Assembly: GCF_008364795.1 (NCBI RefSeq)
Contig: NZ_VTTM01000006.1
Location: 310,001 to 374,000 of the forward strand
Reading direction: 5' to 3'
DNA length: 64,000 nucleotides
Source of the DNA: Azospirillum oryzae
GTDB taxonomy: Bacteria > Pseudomonadota > Alphaproteobacteria > Azospirillales > Azospirillaceae
A model generated the notes under the pieces. That model saw only the letters and a list, made by a program, of their open reading frames with translations, was not told the DNA's origin and searched no databases. Every line of letters begins with the position of its first letter. Within the stretch, counting starts at the first letter, position 1. The position numbers and the translations under genes are program-made. Of this stretch, positions 16,532-25,150 are shown one piece after another.

Positions 16532-17158
16532 ATGAGACGGCTGGTCGAGGCCTATTTCACCCTCATCAAAATCCTGATGGCGCTGTGCATGGCCGGCATG
16601 GTGGTGCTGGTGTTCGGCAACGTCGTGCTGCGCTACGCCTTCAACAGCGGCATCACGGTGTCGGAGGAGATGTCGCGCCTGTTCTTCGTCTGGATGTGCT
16701 TCCTCGGCGCCATCCTGGGCCTGCGGGAACGGGCGCATCTCGGCGTCGATGCGCTGGTGGCGCGCCTGCCGCGGACCGGCAAGCTGGCTTGCGCGGTGGC
16801 CAGCTGCGGATTGATGCTGTGGGTCACTTGGCTGGTGCTGCAGGGAAGCTGGACGCAGACCCTCATCAATTGGGACGCGCAGGCACCGGCCACCGGCCTG
16901 TCGATGGGGCTGCTGTACGGCGTCGGCGTGGTGTTCGGCCTGTCGACCGGCATCATCCTGCTGCATGAGATGTATCTGCTGCTGACCGGCAAGCTCTCCG
17001 ACGCCGACCTCGTGATGGTCGCGGAATCCGAGGATCTGCCGGAGGCGACCGCCCATGGCGCCCACACCGGCGGACACCGGACGCACCAGAGCACCAACCG
17101 GGAAGGGGCCCGGGATGAAGCCTTGCCGCTGCCTCCCCGCACCGCCTCCAGCCGCTGA
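16532..17158 (+). CDS. TRAP transporter small permease (DctQ family)
   Basis: About 208 residues with four predicted transmembrane helices within the first 155 residues, including the family pattern SEEMSRLFFVWMCFLGAILGLRERAHLGVD. The C-terminal 50 residues are hydrophilic, His/Glu/Thr rich and unlikely to be conserved. GGGAGG sits before the ATG at 16532. Works with the large permease and the binding protein downstream to import an organic acid using the sodium or proton gradient. By context the substrate is quinate, shikimate or a related cyclitol acid. Confidence 0.9.
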   Translation: MRRLVEAYFTLIKILMALCMAGMVVLVFGNVVLRYAFNSGITVSEEMSRLFFVWMCFLGAILGLRERAHLGVDALVARLPRTGKLACAVASCGLMLWVTWLVLQGSWTQTLINWDAQAPATGLSMGLLYGVGVVFGLSTGIILLHEMYLLLTGKLSDADLVMVAESEDLPEATAHGAHTGGHRTHQSTNREGARDEALPLPPRTASSR

Positions 17159-17170
17159 GGACGCCGGACC

Positions 17171-18451
17171 ATGACCATCACCATCTTCCTCGGCTCCCTG
17201 CTGGGCGCCATGGCCATCGGCATGCCCATCGCCTATGCCCTGCTGCTGTGCGGCGTGGCGCTGATGATCCATCTCGACCTGTTCGACGCGCAGATCGTGG
17301 CTCAGAACCTGATCAACGGCGCCGACAGCTTCCCGCTGATGGCCGTGCCCTTCTTCATGCTGGCCGGCGAGATCATGAACACCGGCGGTCTCGCCAAGCG
17401 CATCGTCAACCTCGCCATGGCTATGGTCGGCCATATCCGCGGCGGGCTCGGCTACGTCACCATCCTGGCGGCGACGGTGATGGCCAGCCTGTCCGGCTCC
17501 GCGGTGGCGGATGCGGCGGCACTCGCCACCCTGCTGGTTCCGATGATGGTGGCAGCCGGCCATGATCGCAACAAGTCGGCCGGGCTGGTCTCCGCCAGCG
17601 CCATCATCGCGCCGATCATCCCGCCGTCGATCGGCTTCGTCATCTATGGCGTCGCCGGCAACGTCTCGGTCACCAAGCTGTTCCTCGCCGGCATCTTCCC
17701 CGGCATCCTGCTGGCCTTCGGCCTGTGCGGCGCCTGGTGGTACGTGTCGCGCAAGGAGAACCTTTCCCCGCCGCCCCGCCGCTCCCTGCGCGAGGTGCTG
17801 ACGATCCTGCGCGAAGGCGTGTGGGCGCTGATGTTGCCGGTGATCATCATCATCGGGCTGAAGTTCGGTGTCTTCACCCCCACCGAGGCCGCCGTGGTCG
17901 CCGCCGTCTATTCGCTGTTCGTCGCCGTCTGCGTCTATCGCGAGATGTCGATTACCGACATCTATCCAGCCCTGCTGGGGGCGGCGAAGACGACCAGCGT
18001 CGTCATGTTCCTGGTCGCCGCGGCGCTGGTGTCGTCCTGGCTGATCACGGTGGCCAACCTGCCGGGGATGGTGACCGATCTGCTGGAGCCGCTGATGGAC
18101 AGCCCGACCCTGCTGCTGCTGGCGATGATGGCCCTGGTGGTGGCGATCGGCACCGCGATGGACATGACGCCGACCATCCTGATCCTGACACCGATCCTGG
18201 TCCCGGTGTGCAAGCAGGCCGGCATCGATCCCGTCTATTTCGGCGTGCTCTTCATCATCAACAACGCCATCGGCCTGATCACGCCGCCGGTCGGCACCGT
18301 GCTGAACGTGGTCTGCGGCGTGTCGAAGGTCAGCATGGAGGGCGTCATCAAAGGCGTCTGGCCCTTCATGCTGGTACAACTGGTCGTCCTGTTCCTGCTG
18401 ACCCTGTTCCCGTCGCTGGTGATGGTTCCGGCGGCCTGGCTCAGCCATTGA
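17171..18451 (+). CDS. TRAP transporter large permease (DctM family)
   Basis: About 426 residues, the normal length of DctM. It has about 12 membrane segments and family blocks such as LLGAMAIGMPIAYALLLCG, FPLMAVPFFMLAGEIMNTGG, SGSAVADAAALATLLVPMM, SAIIAPIIPPSIGFVIYG and TPTEAAVVAAVYSLFV. It forms the ion-driven channel of the TRAP transporter. It starts 12 bases after the small permease and is followed by the binding protein, so the three form one unit. Confidence 0.95.
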   Translation: MTITIFLGSLLGAMAIGMPIAYALLLCGVALMIHLDLFDAQIVAQNLINGADSFPLMAVPFFMLAGEIMNTGGLAKRIVNLAMAMVGHIRGGLGYVTILAATVMASLSGSAVADAAALATLLVPMMVAAGHDRNKSAGLVSASAIIAPIIPPSIGFVIYGVAGNVSVTKLFLAGIFPGILLAFGLCGAWWYVSRKENLSPPPRRSLREVLTILREGVWALMLPVIIIIGLKFGVFTPTEAAVVAAVYSLFVAVCVYREMSITDIYPALLGAAKTTSVVMFLVAAALVSSWLITVANLPGMVTDLLEPLMDSPTLLLLAMMALVVAIGTAMDMTPTILILTPILVPVCKQAGIDPVYFGVLFIINNAIGLITPPVGTVLNVVCGVSKVSMEGVIKGVWPFMLVQLVVLFLLTLFPSLVMVPAAWLSH

Positions 18452-18490
18452 CCCTTGTTCTCTTCAAGAATGAAAACCGGAGGAAATCCC

Positions 18491-19510
18491 ATGAAGACGC
18501 GCATGAAATCCCTGCTCGCCGGCCTGCTGCTGCCGGGCCTGCTGTTCGCCGGTGCCGCCGGCGCTGCGGATTACAAGGACCGCTCGATCAAATTCGCCTT
18601 CCAGAACGTCAAGGAACACCCGCAGGGCCAGGGCGCCCAGAAATTCGCCGACATCGTCGAGGCGAAGAGCGGCGGCAAGATCAAGGTGAAGCTGTTCCCC
18701 GGCGGCACGCTGGGCGGCGACGTGCAGACCGTGTCGGCGATGCAGGGCGGCATCATCGAAATGTCGGTGATGAATGCCGGCATCCTGGTTTCCCAGGCCA
18801 AGGAATTCGCCCTGGTCGACCTTCCCTTCCTGTTCAACAGCGCGTCGGAGGCCGACGCCCTGCTGGACGGCCCTGTCGGCGAGCAGCTGATGGCGAAGCT
18901 GCCGGAGAAGGGTCTGGTCGGCCTTGGCTTCTGGGACCTGGGATTCCGCGACCTGACCAACAACCGCCGGCCGGTGAAGACCGCCGCCGACATCGCCGGC
19001 CTGAAGATCCGGGTGATCCAGACGCCGATCTACATCGACATCTTCAAAGCGCTGGGCGCCAACCCGGTACCGATGGCCTTCCCGGAGTTGTACGGCGCGT
19101 TGGAGACCGGGACCGTCGATGGACAGGAGAATCCGCCCAAGACCATCGAGCTGACCAAGTTCAACGAGGTCCAGAAATACATGACGCTCACGCGGCACAT
19201 CTACAATCCGCAGGCACTGATCGTCTCCGGCAAGTTCTGGAATACGCTGAGCGCCGATGAAAAGTCTCTGCTCCAGAGCGCTGCCGCCGAAGCCACCGTC
19301 TTCCAACGCAATCTGTCGCGCGGGCAGGAAGCCGATGCGTTGGCATCCCTGAAGGCGAAGGGCATGATCATCGACGAACTGCCGGCCGATGAACTCGCCA
19401 AAATCCGTGAGAAGGTCAAGCCTGTGGTCGACAAGTACAAGGCCGAAATCGGCGATGCGCTGGTCACGCAGGCCTATGCGACGATCGAAAAGAAACGCGC
19501 TTCGAACTGA
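18491..19510 (+). CDS. TRAP transporter substrate-binding protein (DctP family)
   Basis: About 339 residues with a signal peptide (MKTRMKSLLAGLLLPGLLF, cleavage near AAGAA). The mature part starts IKFAFQNVKEHPQGQGAQKFADIVEAKSGGKI without exceeding the family pattern, followed by GLKIRVIQTPIYIDIFKALG, with the conserved Arg that binds the ligand carboxylate, and PMAFPELYGALETGTVDGQENP. GGAGG precedes ATG 18491. The binding protein for the TRAP permeases; the likely ligand is quinate or shikimate by genomic context. A strong hairpin lies 12 bases after the stop. Confidence 0.93.
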   Translation: MKTRMKSLLAGLLLPGLLFAGAAGAADYKDRSIKFAFQNVKEHPQGQGAQKFADIVEAKSGGKIKVKLFPGGTLGGDVQTVSAMQGGIIEMSVMNAGILVSQAKEFALVDLPFLFNSASEADALLDGPVGEQLMAKLPEKGLVGLGFWDLGFRDLTNNRRPVKTAADIAGLKIRVIQTPIYIDIFKALGANPVPMAFPELYGALETGTVDGQENPPKTIELTKFNEVQKYMTLTRHIYNPQALIVSGKFWNTLSADEKSLLQSAAAEATVFQRNLSRGQEADALASLKAKGMIIDELPADELAKIREKVKPVVDKYKAEIGDALVTQAYATIEKKRASN

Positions 19511-19522
19511 CGGTGAAGCCCT

Positions 19523-19552
19523 GTGGTGGAGTGCGTTCGCGCACTCCACCAC
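19523..19552 (+). terminator. Perfect 13-bp hairpin with TTCG tetraloop after TRAP operon
   Basis: GTGGTGGAGTGCG (19523-19535), loop TTCG (19536-19539) and CGCACTCCACCAC (19540-19552) pair perfectly. The UUCG loop is one of the most stable RNA tetraloops. It starts 12 bases after the binding protein stop. No T-tract follows, so it acts either as an unusual terminator or as a 3'-end protector of the transporter message. Confidence 0.8.
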
Positions 19553-19621
19553 TCCGGCATTGAGCTTTCCCCAACGTTCGTCCATTACCTCCGTTAAGGG
19601 CGCTCTCCGCGCCGCAAAACC

Positions 19622-20308
19622 ATGGGACAGGGCATGACGGCGGACGACGCGACCGGCACAACCAACAAAACCAAGCCAAGCCGCAAGAACGATCCGGAAG
19701 GCACCCGCCAGGACATCCTCGAGGTGGCGACGGAGGAGTTCTCCTCGCTGGGCTTCAGCGGTGGCCGGGTCGACGCCATCGCCGCGCGCACCCGCACCAC
19801 CAAGCGCATGATCTACTATTACTTCGGCGGCAAGGAGGAACTGTACCTTGCCGTGCTGGAGAAGGTCTATGGCGACATCCGCGCCATCGAGAACCGCCTG
19901 AACCTACAGAATCTGGAGCCGGAGGCGGCGATCCGCGCCCTGATCGACTTCACCTTCGACTATCAGGAACAGCACGAGGACTTCATCCGGCTGGTGAGCA
20001 TCGAGAACATCCACCGCGCCGAACACATGAAGAAATCGAAGGCGATCGCCAATCTGAACATCACGGTGATCGACACGCTGGCCCGAATCCTGGAGCGCGG
20101 CCGGGCTTTGGGCGTGTTCAAGACCGACATCCAGCCGATCGACCTGCATCTGATGATCAGCGCCTTCTGTTTCTTCCGGGTGTCGAACCGCCACACCTTC
20201 AATCTGATCTTCCATCAGGACCTGACCGCCACCGACACCCGCGCCCGCCACAAAAGGATGATTGCGGACGCCATCGTCAGCCTGCTCAAGGGGACAGCAA
20301 GCACCTAG
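19622..20308 (+). CDS. TetR-family regulator, likely of the quinate locus
   Basis: About 228 residues. After a hydrophilic lead of about 30 residues comes a TetR helix-turn-helix: RQDILEVATEEFSSLGFSGG followed by VDAIAARTRTTKRMIYYYFGGKEEL. The C-terminal domain has a helical core like the TetR_C_33 group (DFTFDYQEQHEDFIRLVSIENI). It sits after the TRAP genes on the same strand and is the only regulator in the quinate cluster, so it is the best candidate to bind the paired sites at 13055 and 15043. A related half-site, ACGTTCGT, lies near 19574 before this gene. ATG 19634 is an alternative start. Confidence 0.87.
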   Translation: MGQGMTADDATGTTNKTKPSRKNDPEGTRQDILEVATEEFSSLGFSGGRVDAIAARTRTTKRMIYYYFGGKEELYLAVLEKVYGDIRAIENRLNLQNLEPEAAIRALIDFTFDYQEQHEDFIRLVSIENIHRAEHMKKSKAIANLNITVIDTLARILERGRALGVFKTDIQPIDLHLMISAFCFFRVSNRHTFNLIFHQDLTATDTRARHKRMIADAIVSLLKGTAST

Positions 20309-20475
20309 CTCCGGTTCGAGGCGCAAAGATGGATGCGTCGGCTCTCGCACCACGGCGTGAGTGGACAGCGGACGGCATCGAAAGGGCACCGTCAACCTAT
20401 CGCAGCTGGAACTTGATGCCGCGCTTCAGCCTGCTCCCAGGATCGGGAGACGGGACATCAGAACGGACCGCCGGA

Positions 20476-21183
20476 TCATACGGCAACCATCTCCATCAGC
20501 CGGGCACGATCGGCAGGGGAGGCCGCTTCACCATGGAGCGTGATGCGCCCCCGTTCCACCGCGTAGAAGCGGTCGGCGACATCCAGGGCACGGTGGATGT
20601 TCTGCTCCACCAGCAGGATGGTCAATCCCGCCCGCTTCAGCTCCGTGATGATCGCGAAGATCTCGTCGACGATCATCGGCGCCAGACCTTCCGTCGGTTC
20701 GTCGATCAGCAACAGCCTGGCGGTCCCCACCATCACGCGGGCCATCGCCAGCATCTGCTGCTCGCCGCCGGACAAGGTGGTGCCGAGTTGCCGCCGCCGC
20801 TCGGCCAGCCGGGGGAAGCGGGCGAAAGCCTGTCCGATCGCCTGTTCATTCTCCCGGCGCGCCCGCCCGGGACATTGGCGCAGCCCCAGCCGCAGGTTCT
20901 CCTCGACGCTGAGGCCCGGGAAGATGCGTCGATCCTCCGGCACCAATCCGAGCCCAAGGCGGGCGATCGCGTCGGGTGTCTGCCCGGCCAGATCGACCCC
21001 GTCGAAGCGGATCGCGCCGGAACTGGCCGGCACCCAGCCGGCGACGGATTTCAGGATGGTGGTCTTGCCGACGCCGTTGCGGCCGAACAGCCCGACCACC
21101 TCGCCCGGACCGGCCTGCAGGGACACCCCTTGCAGAACATGGCTCAGGCCGTAATGCGCGTGCAGGTTCTCGATGGAAAGCAT
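20476..21183 (-). CDS. livF: Branched-chain amino-acid-type ABC transporter ATP-binding protein LivF
   Basis: About 235 residues. Walker A is GRNGVGKTT, the signature is LSGGEQQMLAMARVM, and Walker B with the catalytic Glu is LLLIDEPTEGLAP, which is the LivF form. Pairs with LivG on the cytoplasmic side of the LivHM channel. A GTG at 21192 would overlap the livG stop as GTGA and add three residues; ATG 21183 is preferred on the family start. It is the last gene of the long minus-strand operon. A weak hairpin, CTCCC/GGGAG around 20434-20449, lies downstream. Confidence 0.95.
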   Translation of the reverse strand: MLSIENLHAHYGLSHVLQGVSLQAGPGEVVGLFGRNGVGKTTILKSVAGWVPASSGAIRFDGVDLAGQTPDAIARLGLGLVPEDRRIFPGLSVEENLRLGLRQCPGRARRENEQAIGQAFARFPRLAERRRQLGTTLSGGEQQMLAMARVMVGTARLLLIDEPTEGLAPMIVDEIFAIITELKRAGLTILLVEQNIHRALDVADRFYAVERGRITLHGEAASPADRARLMEMVAV

Positions 21184-21188
21184 GGGTG

Positions 21189-21971
21189 TCACCCGTGTCC
21201 GAAATAGGCGGCCTGAACGGCGGGATCGGCGCGCACCACGGCGGGCGGCCCTTCGGCGATCTTCCGGCCCTGGGCCATCACGACGACATGGTCCGACAGG
21301 CTCATCACCAGCCCGATGTCGTGTTCGATCAGCAGCACCGTCAGTTCGCCGGCCAGCGAACGGATCAGCGCGCCGGTGTCGGCCGTGTCGCCATGGCTCA
21401 TGCCCTGGGTCGGCTCGTCCAGCAGCAGCACCCGCGGTTCCGCGGCCAGCGCCACCGCGATCTCCAGCCGCCGCTGTTCGCCGTGCGACAGGTTGCCGGC
21501 AAGCTCGCGCGCCTTGGCCGACAGGCCGAAGCGCTCCAGCAGCGCGTCGGCCTTGGCCAGCGCCCGGCGGCTGTGGCCGACCGGACGCAGCGCATACCAG
21601 GGCCTCTCCAGCACCTGCGCGGCGATCCGCAGATTTTCCAGCACCGGCAGTTCGAAGAACAGGTTGGTGATCTGGAAGGACCGCGACAGTCCGGCGGCGA
21701 GCAGGCGGTCGGGGGACCGCCCGGTGACGTCGGCGCCGTCCAGGGTCACACGGCCACCGGTAGGGCGGATGGCGCCACTGATCAGGTTGAACAGCGTGCT
21801 CTTGCCCGCCCCGTTCGGCCCGATGACTGACGTGATCCGCCCGGCGGCGGCGTCGAAGCCGACGCCCGCCACCGCTTGGAGCCCGCCGAAATTCACCGAC
21901 AGGTCGCGCACGCCGAGCGCACAGGCTACGCCCGCACCGGCTGCCGCCGTCTTGAGGGAGGATGCGATCAT
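21189..21971 (-). CDS. livG: Branched-chain amino-acid-type ABC transporter ATP-binding protein LivG
   Basis: About 260 residues. Walker A is GPNGAGKST, the signature LSHGEQRRLEIAVAL (SHGEQ is a known LivG form), and Walker B VLLLDEPTQGMSHGD. The C-terminus ends VQAAYFGHG, the common LivG tail. It has an unusual 20-residue Ala-rich lead before VRDLSVNFGGLQAV. It overlaps livM by four bases at its start and abuts livF at its end. Confidence 0.95.
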   Translation of the reverse strand: MIASSLKTAAAGAGVACALGVRDLSVNFGGLQAVAGVGFDAAAGRITSVIGPNGAGKSTLFNLISGAIRPTGGRVTLDGADVTGRSPDRLLAAGLSRSFQITNLFFELPVLENLRIAAQVLERPWYALRPVGHSRRALAKADALLERFGLSAKARELAGNLSHGEQRRLEIAVALAAEPRVLLLDEPTQGMSHGDTADTGALIRSLAGELTVLLIEHDIGLVMSLSDHVVVMAQGRKIAEGPPAVVRADPAVQAAYFGHG

Positions 21972-23011
21972 GACCCCGTCCTCCCGGATTCGCCGCGGCG
22001 GTTCAGCCGGGCCAGCAGGGCGCCGACCAACCCCTTGCGCAGGAAGATGACGGACAGCATGAAGATGACCCCCACGACGATCAGGTGATGCTCGGTCCAG
22101 GATCCGACGACGGAGCGCAGGGCGGTCAGCAGCAGGCTGCCCACCACCGGCCCGACCAGTGTGCCGACGCCGCCGACGATGACCGTGATGACGGCGTTGC
22201 CGGAGGTCTCGAAGAACATCAGTTCCGGCGAGACGAAGCCGCGCAGCATCGGGTAGAGCGCCCCCGCCAGCGCCGCGACGCAGGCCGCCAGCACATAGAC
22301 CGCCAGCTTGTAGCGCCAGGCGTTGAAGCCCAGGAACGGCACGCGCTTCTCGTTGGCGCGGATGGCGGCCAATGTCCGCCCGAACGGCGCGTCCATCAGA
22401 TAGGCCAGCCCGGCATAGGCCGCGACGGTCAGGGCCAGTACCAGCAGAAAGAAGGAGAGCGGATCGGCCGTGTCGAGACTGACCGGTCCAAATCCAACCT
22501 GGATCTGCGGGATGCCGATCAGCCCATCCGACGCTCCCAGCGCGCGGGTGTTGTAGACGGTCTTGGCGGCGACCTGGGCCAGCCCGAAGGTGATGAGGGC
22601 GAAATAGACGCCCTTCACCCGGTTGGCGATGACGCCGCCGATCAGGCCCGCCACGCTTCCCGCCAGCAGGGCCGCCGCCATCGCCAGCCAGAAGCTGGGG
22701 GCGACATCGCGCAGGACGAGCGCCGAGACATAGGCGCCCAGCCCGAAATACAGCGCCTGCCCCAGCGACAGCAGCCCGGTATAGCCCAGCAGCAGGTCGA
22801 CGCTCATCGCCAGCCCGGCGAAGATCAGCGCCTCGGTCGCCAGCCGCAGGTAGAATCCATTGCCGGTCGCCCAGGCCGCGGCGGCGAAGCCCAGCGCCGC
22901 CGCCAGGAAGGCCAGCGCCAGCCAATGGACCGGGGCCAGACGGGAAAGCCGGGACGCCGGACCGGCGCGGCCGGGATCGGACAGGGTGCGCAACGTGGTG
23001 GCTTCAGGCAT
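21968..23011 (-). CDS. livM: Branched-chain amino-acid-type ABC transporter permease LivM
   Basis: About 347 residues with eight to ten membrane helices. LivM hallmarks include LGYTGLLSLGQALYFGLGAY, PFGRTLAAIRANEKRVPFLG and GGVGTLVGPVVGSLLL. It forms the channel together with LivH. It overlaps livH by eight bases and livG by four, which implies coupled translation. Confidence 0.95.
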   Translation of the reverse strand: MPEATTLRTLSDPGRAGPASRLSRLAPVHWLALAFLAAALGFAAAAWATGNGFYLRLATEALIFAGLAMSVDLLLGYTGLLSLGQALYFGLGAYVSALVLRDVAPSFWLAMAAALLAGSVAGLIGGVIANRVKGVYFALITFGLAQVAAKTVYNTRALGASDGLIGIPQIQVGFGPVSLDTADPLSFFLLVLALTVAAYAGLAYLMDAPFGRTLAAIRANEKRVPFLGFNAWRYKLAVYVLAACVAALAGALYPMLRGFVSPELMFFETSGNAVITVIVGGVGTLVGPVVGSLLLTALRSVVGSWTEHHLIVVGVIFMLSVIFLRKGLVGALLARLNRRGESGRTGS

Positions 23012-23897
23012 GTCCCAGCCTCCCGAACAGGCCCTGCGGCCGGACCATCAGCACCAGCACCATGATCCCGAACACCAGCGGGTCCGACCAGACCGGCGAG
23101 ATATAGAGGCTCGACAGCGCCTGCACCTGGGTCAGCAGCAGGCCGGCGATCACCGCCCCCTGGATCGACCCCATCCCGCCGACGATCACCACGGTGAAGG
23201 CCATCAGGATGAAATCGCGTCCCATGGTCGGGAACACCGAATAGATCGGCGCCAGCAGCACGCCGGCCAGCCCGGCCAGCGCCACGCCGAAGGCGAAGGT
23301 TCCGGCATAGACCCGGCGCACCGGCACCCCCAGCGACGAGGCCATGTCCTTGTCGAAGGCGGCCGCCCGGACCATGGCGCCCAGCCCGGTGCGGAAGACC
23401 ACCAGCCAGACCGCGGCGATCAGCGCGAGGCCGAAGCCGATCAGGAACAGCCGGTAGTTCGGCAGGAACATGCCGAGGATCTCGGTGCCGCCCTCGATCG
23501 GGTTCTCGGGCCGCAGGGTGTTGGGTCCATAGATCAGCTTCAGCAGATCCTCCAGGATCATCCCCAGCCCGAAGGTCAGCAGCAGGGTCAGGATGTGGCG
23601 GTCGCGGCTGTGGAAGACCCGCGCGATCAGCCAGCGTTCGGCCAGCCAGCCGATCGGCAGCATCAGCAGCGGCACCAGCACCAGCAGCGCCCAGAATCCG
23701 ACCCCCAGCCCGGCCAGGGTCAGGGACAGGAAGGCACCCATGGCGTAGAATTCGCCATGGGCCATGTTGATGACGTCCAGCAGCCCGAAGATGATGGTCA
23801 GGCCCAGCGCCATCAGGACGACGGCAACCCCGAGCGACAGACCGTTCAGCGCCTGCGGCGCCAGGACGAATTGCAGATAGTCGATGAGATCGGCCAT
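23004..23897 (-). CDS. livH: Branched-chain amino-acid-type ABC transporter permease LivH
   Basis: About 297 residues. The N-terminal block GLSLGVAVVLMALGLTIIFG is followed by LLDVINMAHGEFYAMGAFL, a firm LivH signature. GGMGSIQGAVIAGLLLTQVQ and a C-terminal MVRPQGLFGR are also typical. It begins 24 bases after the binding protein gene in transcript order. Confidence 0.95.
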   Translation of the reverse strand: MADLIDYLQFVLAPQALNGLSLGVAVVLMALGLTIIFGLLDVINMAHGEFYAMGAFLSLTLAGLGVGFWALLVLVPLLMLPIGWLAERWLIARVFHSRDRHILTLLLTFGLGMILEDLLKLIYGPNTLRPENPIEGGTEILGMFLPNYRLFLIGFGLALIAAVWLVVFRTGLGAMVRAAAFDKDMASSLGVPVRRVYAGTFAFGVALAGLAGVLLAPIYSVFPTMGRDFILMAFTVVIVGGMGSIQGAVIAGLLLTQVQALSSLYISPVWSDPLVFGIMVLVLMVRPQGLFGRLGHA

Positions 23898-23921
23898 GGC
23901 ATCGGCTCCTTGACTGCGTCC

Positions 23922-25106
23922 TCAGAAGCGGGTGCAGAGGTCCGGCCCGATGGCCGCATCGCCCGGAACGGTGCCGACCACGTCGAAGCGGTTGTTGGTG
24001 CCGTCCGACGAGATGCGCACCGCGTACATGTCCTGGACCGCCTGATGGTCGCCGGCCCGCATCGTCTTGGTGCCCTGGGGCGTGTTCCAGCTCAGCCCTT
24101 CCATTGCCTTGCGCAGCGCGTCGGTGTCGGTGCCGCCGGCCTTCTCCACCGCCGCCTTGAAGAAGCCGATCAGGCCGTAGCTATCGGCGCCGTAGAGGTC
24201 GGGGGCGGTGTCGTAGGCCTTGCGGAAGGCGGCGACGAAGGCCTTGTTCTCGGGCGTCGCCAGTTCCGCCGAATAGCCGACGCCGGTGACAAAGCCGTCG
24301 GCCGCCTTGCCGATGGCGCCGATGTTCTGGGCGGTGACGGTGCCGGACGCGCCGACGATGGTCAGGTTGCGCAGCAGCCCGTACTCGCCCATCTGCGTCA
24401 GCAGCCGGACGGTGTCGTTGCCGGCGGTTGAGGTGTAGAGCACGCTGGGCCGCGCGGCGCGGAGCTGGCCGAAATACTGCGAGTAATCCTTGCTGCCGAG
24501 CGGCGCGAAGACCTCGCCGGTCGATTGCGCGCCGGTCTTCTCCGCCGCCGCCTTGAAGGCCGCGACGGTGGAGCGGCCCATCTCGTAATCGGGTCCGAGA
24601 TAATAGACCTTGGCCTTCGGCTTGTCCTTGGCCAGCCATTCCGCCAGCGCCGCCGACTGCTGACCCGCCCGCGCGTTCACCCGGAAGACGTTGGGCGAGC
24701 ATTTGTCGGTGGTGATGGCGTCGGAGAAGGAGACGGTGGTGGCGATCAGCCGGCCATTGCGCTCCGCAAGCTGCCCGACCGCCAGGGTGGAGCCGGAATT
24801 GACGGTGCCGGTCAGGAAATCGACCTTGTTGACCTGGAACAGCTTCTCCGCCTTCTGGGTGGCGACGGCGGGGTTGGCCTCCTCGTCCTCGAACAGCAGT
24901 TCGATCTGGCGCCCCATGATGCCGCCGGCGGCGTTGGCCTCCTTCGTCGCCAGTTCCAGCCCCCAGCGGACCTGCTGGCCGATGGGCGCGTAGGTGCCCG
25001 ACAGCGGGGTCACCACCCCGATGCGGATCGGTTCGGCGGCGGACGCGCCGCCGGCGAGCCCGAGCAGGATAAGCGCGGCGGTGCCGAGAAGCGTGGTCTT
25101 GGTCAT
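23922..25106 (-). CDS. Liv-type ABC transporter substrate-binding protein
   Basis: About 394 residues with a Sec signal (MTKTTLLGTAALILLGLAGG, cleavage near ASAAEP). The mature start IRIGVVTPLSGTYAPIGQQV and the DFLTGTVNSGSTLAVGQLAE segment belong to the Peripla_BP_6 family; several members of this subgroup bind aromatic or short-chain acids rather than amino acids. The gene is embedded between a CoA-dependent catabolic set and the LivHMGF channel genes, so its ligand is likely the substrate of the CoA ligase upstream. This last point is inferred. Confidence 0.92.
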   Translation of the reverse strand: MTKTTLLGTAALILLGLAGGASAAEPIRIGVVTPLSGTYAPIGQQVRWGLELATKEANAAGGIMGRQIELLFEDEEANPAVATQKAEKLFQVNKVDFLTGTVNSGSTLAVGQLAERNGRLIATTVSFSDAITTDKCSPNVFRVNARAGQQSAALAEWLAKDKPKAKVYYLGPDYEMGRSTVAAFKAAAEKTGAQSTGEVFAPLGSKDYSQYFGQLRAARPSVLYTSTAGNDTVRLLTQMGEYGLLRNLTIVGASGTVTAQNIGAIGKAADGFVTGVGYSAELATPENKAFVAAFRKAYDTAPDLYGADSYGLIGFFKAAVEKAGGTDTDALRKAMEGLSWNTPQGTKTMRAGDHQAVQDMYAVRISSDGTNNRFDVVGTVPGDAAIGPDLCTRF

Positions 25107-25150
25107 GATTTTTGGTTCCTCCCTATGTTGTCCGTGCTTGGAGGCGTCGG

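Noticed and set aside
16370..18448. A very long open frame (about 690 codons) on the minus strand opposite the TRAP genes
   Set aside because: It is antisense to clear dctQ/dctM genes, is full of His, Gln and Asp codons typical of the complement of hydrophobic coding sequence at high GC, and shows no domain.
20434..20449. CTCCC / GGGAG stem after livF as an intrinsic terminator
   Set aside because: Only five base pairs and no T-tract on the minus strand.
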